In this document: in pieces, positions 4,958 to 8,000 of the stretch
Position numbering within the stretch: position 1 is the first letter of the stretch
How the letters are laid out: each line of letters starts with the position of its first letter
Source: Solirubrobacterales bacterium
GTDB lineage: Bacteria; Actinomycetota; Thermoleophilia; Solirubrobacterales; Solirubrobacteraceae
Direction: 5' to 3'
Length of the DNA: 8,000 bases
Assembly: GCA_003157595.1 (NCBI GenBank)
Contig: PMKB01000234.1
Coordinates: forward strand, 1-8,000
Program-made: the position numbers and the translations under genes
The notes under the pieces: model-generated
Seen by the model: the letters and a program-made list of their open reading frames with translations, nothing else
The model's database searches: none
Told to the model about the DNA's origin: nothing

Positions 4958-5913
4958 TCATCACCGTCACCCTCAACGCGGCAATCGACAAGTCGCTGTC
5001 GGTACCGAGCTTCCGGCTCGGGCGCCGCCACCGCACCGTCGAACGCCGCGCGCTGGCCGGCGGCAAGGGCGTGAACGTCGCGCGGATGCTCAAGACGCTC
5101 GGCCAGCCCGTGATCGCGACCGGCTTCCAGGGCGGGCCGACGGGAACCCAGATCGTCGCCCAGCTCGGCGAGGAGTCGATCCTGCACGACTTCGTCCGCA
5201 TCCGCGAGGAGTCGCGAACCAACACCTCCGTGCTCGACCCGACGACCGGCGAGCAGACCGAGATCAACGAGCAGGGACCGCGCGTCGAGCCGGACGAGGT
5301 CGAGCAGTTCCGCGAGAAGCTGCTCTACCTGGCGCGGGGCGCGGCGATCGTCGTCTTCGCCGGCTCGCTGCCGCGCGGGCTCGAGCCCGACTTCTACGCG
5401 CAGCTCGTGCGCGAGATGCACAAGCTCGACGTGATGACCGTCGTCGACACCGACGGCGAGGCGCTGCGTCACGCCGTCCGTGCCGAGCCCGACGTGGTCT
5501 CGCCCAACCTGGTCGAGGCCGAGGAGCTGGTCGGGCACGAGTTCAACGACGACGATGACCGTTGCGGGGCGGTGCGCGAGATTGTCGCGCTCGGTGCGCG
5601 CTCGGCGATCATGACGCTGGCCGACGGCTGCCTCGCGCAGATACTCGTCGACGGCGCGCCGCGCGTGTACCGCGTCACGGTGCCCCAGCAGCACTCGGTT
5701 GCCACCGTCGGCTCCGGCGACGCCTTTCTCGCCGGCTTCGTCGCCGCGCACTACCGCGGCTCGCCGGCCGCGGAGTGCCTGCGTTTCGGTGTCGCCTGCG
5801 GCGCGGAGTCGACCGGGCGCCTCGGCGCCGGGCTGATCGACGTCCACGAGGTCGACCGTCTGCTCGCCGAAGTCGCGGCGAGCGAAGTGGTTGCGCCCGC
5901 CGGCGTTGGCTAG
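4954..5913 (+). CDS. PfkB-family 1-phosphofructokinase-type hexose-phosphate kinase
   Basis: A 319-residue cytoplasmic kinase of the ribokinase superfamily, in the FruK/LacC/PfkB branch that phosphorylates fructose-1-phosphate, tagatose-6-phosphate or fructose-6-phosphate with ATP. The start MIITVTLNAAIDKS is typical of the branch. Signature 1 is AGGKGVNVARML (35-46), followed by the substrate-side GFQGGPTGTQI. Middle motifs are VVFAGSLPRGLEPDFY (133-148) and VSPNLVEAEEL (182-192). Signature 2 is TVGSGDAFLAGF (251-262), with catalytic base Asp256 and its GSGD anion hole intact. Length is normal for the family. Which sugar it uses cannot be read from the sequence, and no PTS, aldolase or transporter gene lies next to it. 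ATG 4954 was preferred to the in-frame GTG 4933 because it matches family starts, has GGGGA seven to eight bases upstream and overlaps the leader ORF stop. The following gene is 87 bases away with its own promoter-like sites. Confidence 0.92.
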   Translation: MIITVTLNAAIDKSLSVPSFRLGRRHRTVERRALAGGKGVNVARMLKTLGQPVIATGFQGGPTGTQIVAQLGEESILHDFVRIREESRTNTSVLDPTTGEQTEINEQGPRVEPDEVEQFREKLLYLARGAAIVVFAGSLPRGLEPDFYAQLVREMHKLDVMTVVDTDGEALRHAVRAEPDVVSPNLVEAEELVGHEFNDDDDRCGAVREIVALGARSAIMTLADGCLAQILVDGAPRVYRVTVPQQHSVATVGSGDAFLAGFVAAHYRGSPAAECLRFGVACGAESTGRLGAGLIDVHEVDRLLAEVAASEVVAPAGVG

Positions 5914-5917
5914 AGGG

Positions 5918-5923
5918 TATGCT
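5918..5923 (+). promoter_or_regulatory. Alternative -10-like box (TATGCT) upstream of guaB3
   Basis: GGGTATGCT just after the kinase stop is the best match to a TATAAT-type -10 in the intergenic gap. It would start transcription near 5930 and give a leader of about 70 bases. That leader would contain the small dyad GGTG-GTT-CACC at 5931-5941. It competes with the leaderless site at 5989-5994; both may be used. Confidence 0.3.
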
Positions 5924-5988
5924 CGCCATAGGTGGTTCACCGCCGCCGCAGCACGGCTCGCGTACCGCCGTTCGTCCGCCTCGAGACC

Positions 5989-5994
5989 TAGGAT
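5989..5994 (+). promoter_or_regulatory. Candidate -10 box (TAGGAT) giving a leaderless guaB3 message
   Basis: CCTAGGATCGTGCA-ATG: the box ends six bases before ATG 6001, so the standard -7 to +1 distance puts the first transcribed base on the A of the ATG. There is no Shine-Dalgarno ahead of this gene, consistent with leaderless translation. No clear -35 was found. Confidence 0.45.
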
Positions 5995-6000
5995 CGTGCA

Positions 6001-7191
6001 ATGGAAGTAGAGATCGGCCGTGGCAAGAAGGCGCGGCGCGCATACGGGTTTGACGACATCGCAATCGTGCCCTCCCGCCGCACGCGCGATCCGGACGACA
6101 TCGACATCAGCTGGAAGCTCGGCGACTACCGCTTCGATCTGCCGCTGCTGGCCAGCGCGATGGACGGGGTCGTCTCGCCCGCCACAGCCGGCGCGATCGG
6201 CCGCCTCGGGGGGCTCGCCGTGCTCAACCTCGAGGGCATCTTCACGCGTTATGAGGACGCTGAGGAACAGCTCGAGCGGATCGCCGCGCTCGGCAAGGAA
6301 GAGGCGACCAGCGAGATGCAGGAGATCTACCGCGAGCCGGTCAAGGAGGAGCTGATCGCCCAGCGGATCCGCGAGATCAAGGCGGAGGGCGTGGTCTGCG
6401 CCGCCGCCCTGACGCCGCAGCGCGTCTCCCGCTACTACGAGATCGCGCTCGAGGCCGGGCTCGACATCCTCGTGATCCAGGGCACGGTGGTCTCGGGCGA
6501 GCATGTCTCCACGACGAGCGAGCCGCTGAACCTCAAGGAGTTCATCCCGCAACTCGACGTGCCTGTGATCGTCGGCGGCTGCGCCTCCTACCACACCGGT
6601 CTGCACCTGATGCGCACCGGCGCCGCCGGTGTGCTGGTCGGAGTCGGGCCGGGCGCCGCGTGCACCACGCGCGGCGTGCTCGGGATCGGCGTGCCGCAGG
6701 CGACGGCGATCGCCGACGTCGCGGACGCCCGCTCGACGCACATGAAGGAGACCGGCGAGTACTCGATGGTGATCGCCGACGGCGGGATGCGCACCGGTGG
6801 CGACATCTCCAAGGCGATCGCCTGCGGCGCCGACGCGGTGATGATCGGCTCGCCGCTGGCGCGCGCGTTCGAGGCGCCCGGCCACGGCTACCACTGGGGC
6901 ATGGCGACGTTCCATCCGACGCTGCCCCGCGGCGCCCGCGTCGCGACGCATCAGAACGCGACGCTCGAGGAGATCCTGATCGGCCCGGCGCACCAGAACG
7001 ATGGGACGCTCAACCTGTTCGGCGGCCTGCGGACGTCGATGGCGACCTGCGGCTACAAGGACCTGGCGGAGTTCAACCGCGCCGAGCTGATGGTCGCGCC
7101 GGCGCTGCAGACCGAGGGCAAGCAGCTGCAGCGCGACCAGGGGGTCGGGATGGGCTCAACCGGCACGGGCTCGGCGCTCGTCAATGCCTGA
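6001..7191 (+). CDS. guaB3: GuaB3-family IMP dehydrogenase-related protein
   Basis: A 396-residue cytoplasmic TIM-barrel protein of the IMPDH/GMP-reductase superfamily. It would oxidise IMP to XMP with NAD+ if active as an IMP dehydrogenase. GuaB3 is the short branch found in actinobacteria and cyanobacteria, and activity has been reported for a cyanobacterial member. The sequence shows an IMPDH-like N-terminus (YGFDDIAIVPSRRT, 15-28; LASAMDGVVSP, 50-60), the active-site loop GPGAACTTRGVLG with Cys221, the IMP-phosphate motif IADGGMRTGGDISKAI (258-273) and GADAVMIGSPLA (276-287). There is no CBS pair: residues 82-130 are a short charged helical insert (EEQLERIAALGKEEATSEMQ) and not Bateman domains, so CBS-mediated adenine or guanine nucleotide control is not expected. 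The C-terminus (GGLRTSMATCGYKDLAEFN, 341-359) is family-like. guaA follows 21 bases later in the same direction, supporting a role in GMP synthesis. A second, canonical guaB probably exists elsewhere in the genome. Confidence 0.95.
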   Translation: MEVEIGRGKKARRAYGFDDIAIVPSRRTRDPDDIDISWKLGDYRFDLPLLASAMDGVVSPATAGAIGRLGGLAVLNLEGIFTRYEDAEEQLERIAALGKEEATSEMQEIYREPVKEELIAQRIREIKAEGVVCAAALTPQRVSRYYEIALEAGLDILVIQGTVVSGEHVSTTSEPLNLKEFIPQLDVPVIVGGCASYHTGLHLMRTGAAGVLVGVGPGAACTTRGVLGIGVPQATAIADVADARSTHMKETGEYSMVIADGGMRTGGDISKAIACGADAVMIGSPLARAFEAPGHGYHWGMATFHPTLPRGARVATHQNATLEEILIGPAHQNDGTLNLFGGLRTSMATCGYKDLAEFNRAELMVAPALQTEGKQLQRDQGVGMGSTGTGSALVNA

Positions 7192-7212
7192 GGGCCGGGC
7201 GGGGCCTCGCGC

Positions 7213-8000
7213 GTGAGCGACACCCTCGTCACCGCGGAGTCTGCCCGCGAGCAGGCTGTGGGCAGCGCGGGCGACGAGGTGCTGGTGATCGACTTCGGCG
7301 GTCAGTACTCGCAGCTGATCGCGCGCCGTGTGCGCGAATGTGGAGTCTTCTCGGAGCTCCTGGCGTGCGACGTGAGTGCCGAGGAGGTGGCTCGGCGTGC
7401 GCCGAAGGGGCTGATCCTGTCGGGCGGGCCGGCGTCGGTCTACGCCGCGGGCGCCCCGGCGCTTGACCCCGCGCTGCTCGAGCTGGGCGTTCCCGTGCTG
7501 GGCATCTGCTACGGCATGCAGCTGCTCGCGCACTCACTCGGGGGGCTCGTCGAGCGCGCCGAGGTGGGCGAGTTCGGCCGCTCCGAGCTGACCGTGCGCG
7601 AGGAGGGGCGCCTGCTGCGCGGCCTCCCGCACCAGCAGGCCTGCTGGATGTCGCACCGCGACACCGTCAGGCGAGCGCCCCCGGGCTTCGCTGAGCTCGC
7701 CTCCTCGACGGCCTCGCCTGTCGCGGCCTTCGAGGCGCCCGAGCGCGGGATCTACGCGATCCAATTTCACCCCGAGGTCGCCCACACGCCGTTTGGCCAG
7801 CAGATCCTGACGACATTCCTCGAGGAGATCTGCGGCGCCGACCGCGGCTGGAGCCCGGCTTCGATCGTCGATGAGCAGATCGCACGGATCCGCGCCCAGG
7901 TCGGCGACGGGCGGGCGATCTGCGGCCTCTCCGGGGGCGTCGACTCCTCCGTCGCGGCGCTGCTCGTGCACCGCGCGATCGGCGACCAGCTGACCTGCGT
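7213..8000 (+). CDS. guaA: GMP synthase (glutamine-hydrolysing), 5' part, cut by window end
   Basis: The first 262 codons of GMP synthase, which aminates XMP to GMP using glutamine and ATP. The N-terminal class I glutamine amidotransferase domain spans about residues 22-205: [18 protein letters not shown], the oxyanion stretch [11 protein letters not shown] (67-77), nucleophile Cys99 in [10 protein letters not shown], and His186/Glu188 in [13 protein letters not shown]. The triad is complete. The ATP-pyrophosphatase domain begins at about 215, with the P-loop LSGGVDSS (239-246). The dimerisation domain lies beyond the window. GTG 7213 is the likely start, 21 bases after the guaB3 stop with a GGGCGGGG stretch upstream. 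This gives about 20 residues before the domain, comparable to other GuaA proteins; a GTG at 7258 is the alternative. It should share guaB3's transcript, since no promoter-like site was seen in the gap. Confidence 0.97.
   Translation, partial: MSDTLVTAESAREQAVGSAGDEVLVIDFGGQYSQLIARRVRECGVFSELLACDVSAEEVARRAPKGLILSGGPASVYAAGAPALDPALLELGVPVLGICYGMQLLAHSLGGLVERAEVGEFGRSELTVREEGRLLRGLPHQQACWMSHRDTVRRAPPGFAELASSTASPVAAFEAPERGIYAIQFHPEVAHTPFGQQILTTFLEEICGADRGWSPASIVDEQIARIRAQVGDGRAICGLSGGVDSSVAALLVHRAIGDQLTC

Noticed and set aside
4468..6993. 841-codon minus-strand open frame across the kinase and guaB3
   Set aside because: It is antisense to two well-identified enzymes, with low-complexity Asp/Arg/Ala-rich translation and no recognisable domain; stop codons are simply rare at this GC content.
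7534..7971. Minus-strand frame inside guaA
   Set aside because: It is antisense to the GMP synthase amidotransferase domain, whose catalytic residues are all present on the plus strand.

Overview
The window is very GC-rich, with G or C at almost every third codon position. Its gene content points to a high-GC actinobacterium: a CBS-less GuaB3-type IMP dehydrogenase paralogue directly upstream of guaA, a small double CxxGH zinc-ribbon protein, a PspC/LiaF-like membrane protein and apparently leaderless promoters. I would guess Thermoleophilia/Solirubrobacterales, but that is inference from gene style and not from a marker gene.

Layout from left to right. (1) 12-1771, minus strand: a two-gene operon with a 4-base ATGA overlap. 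It encodes a three-helix membrane protein with a BamE-like C-terminal region, then a PspC-domain, multi-helix protein ending in a LiaF-type 'toastrack' domain. This looks like an envelope-stress module. (2) 1772-2204 has no intact gene. It holds the operon's upstream region with a 15-bp palindrome, then an untracked remnant of an aquaporin gene (last transmembrane helix and C-terminus only, 1915-2097, plus strand). (3) 2205-3119, plus: a membrane-anchored or exported alpha/beta-hydrolase esterase. (4) 3135-3513, minus: a small zinc-ribbon protein with the only perfect Shine-Dalgarno in the window, followed by a 36-codon coding-like stretch. (5) 3567-3638: three abutting perfect palindromes of 24-26 bp, with centres exactly 24 bp apart. 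They lie in the middle of the divergent gap between the zinc-ribbon gene and the next gene. (6) 3690-4850, plus: a secreted D-alanyl-D-alanine carboxypeptidase. (7) 4954-5913, plus: a PfkB-family sugar-phosphate kinase preceded by a possible 14-codon leader ORF. (8) 6001-7191 and 7213-8000 (cut by the window edge), plus: guaB3 and guaA, the IMP to XMP to GMP branch.

Two regulatory themes recur. First, TANNNT boxes, three of them identical TAGCCT, sit just ahead of starts and would place transcription at or within a few bases of the ATG in four genes. Second, perfect dyads lie at three of the promoters (1803-1817, the triple array 3567-3638, and 4905-4919). The triple array, whose mirrored substitutions keep all three units perfectly symmetric, is the most unusual element here. 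It is best read as a DNA-level control site or a distinct repeat family.
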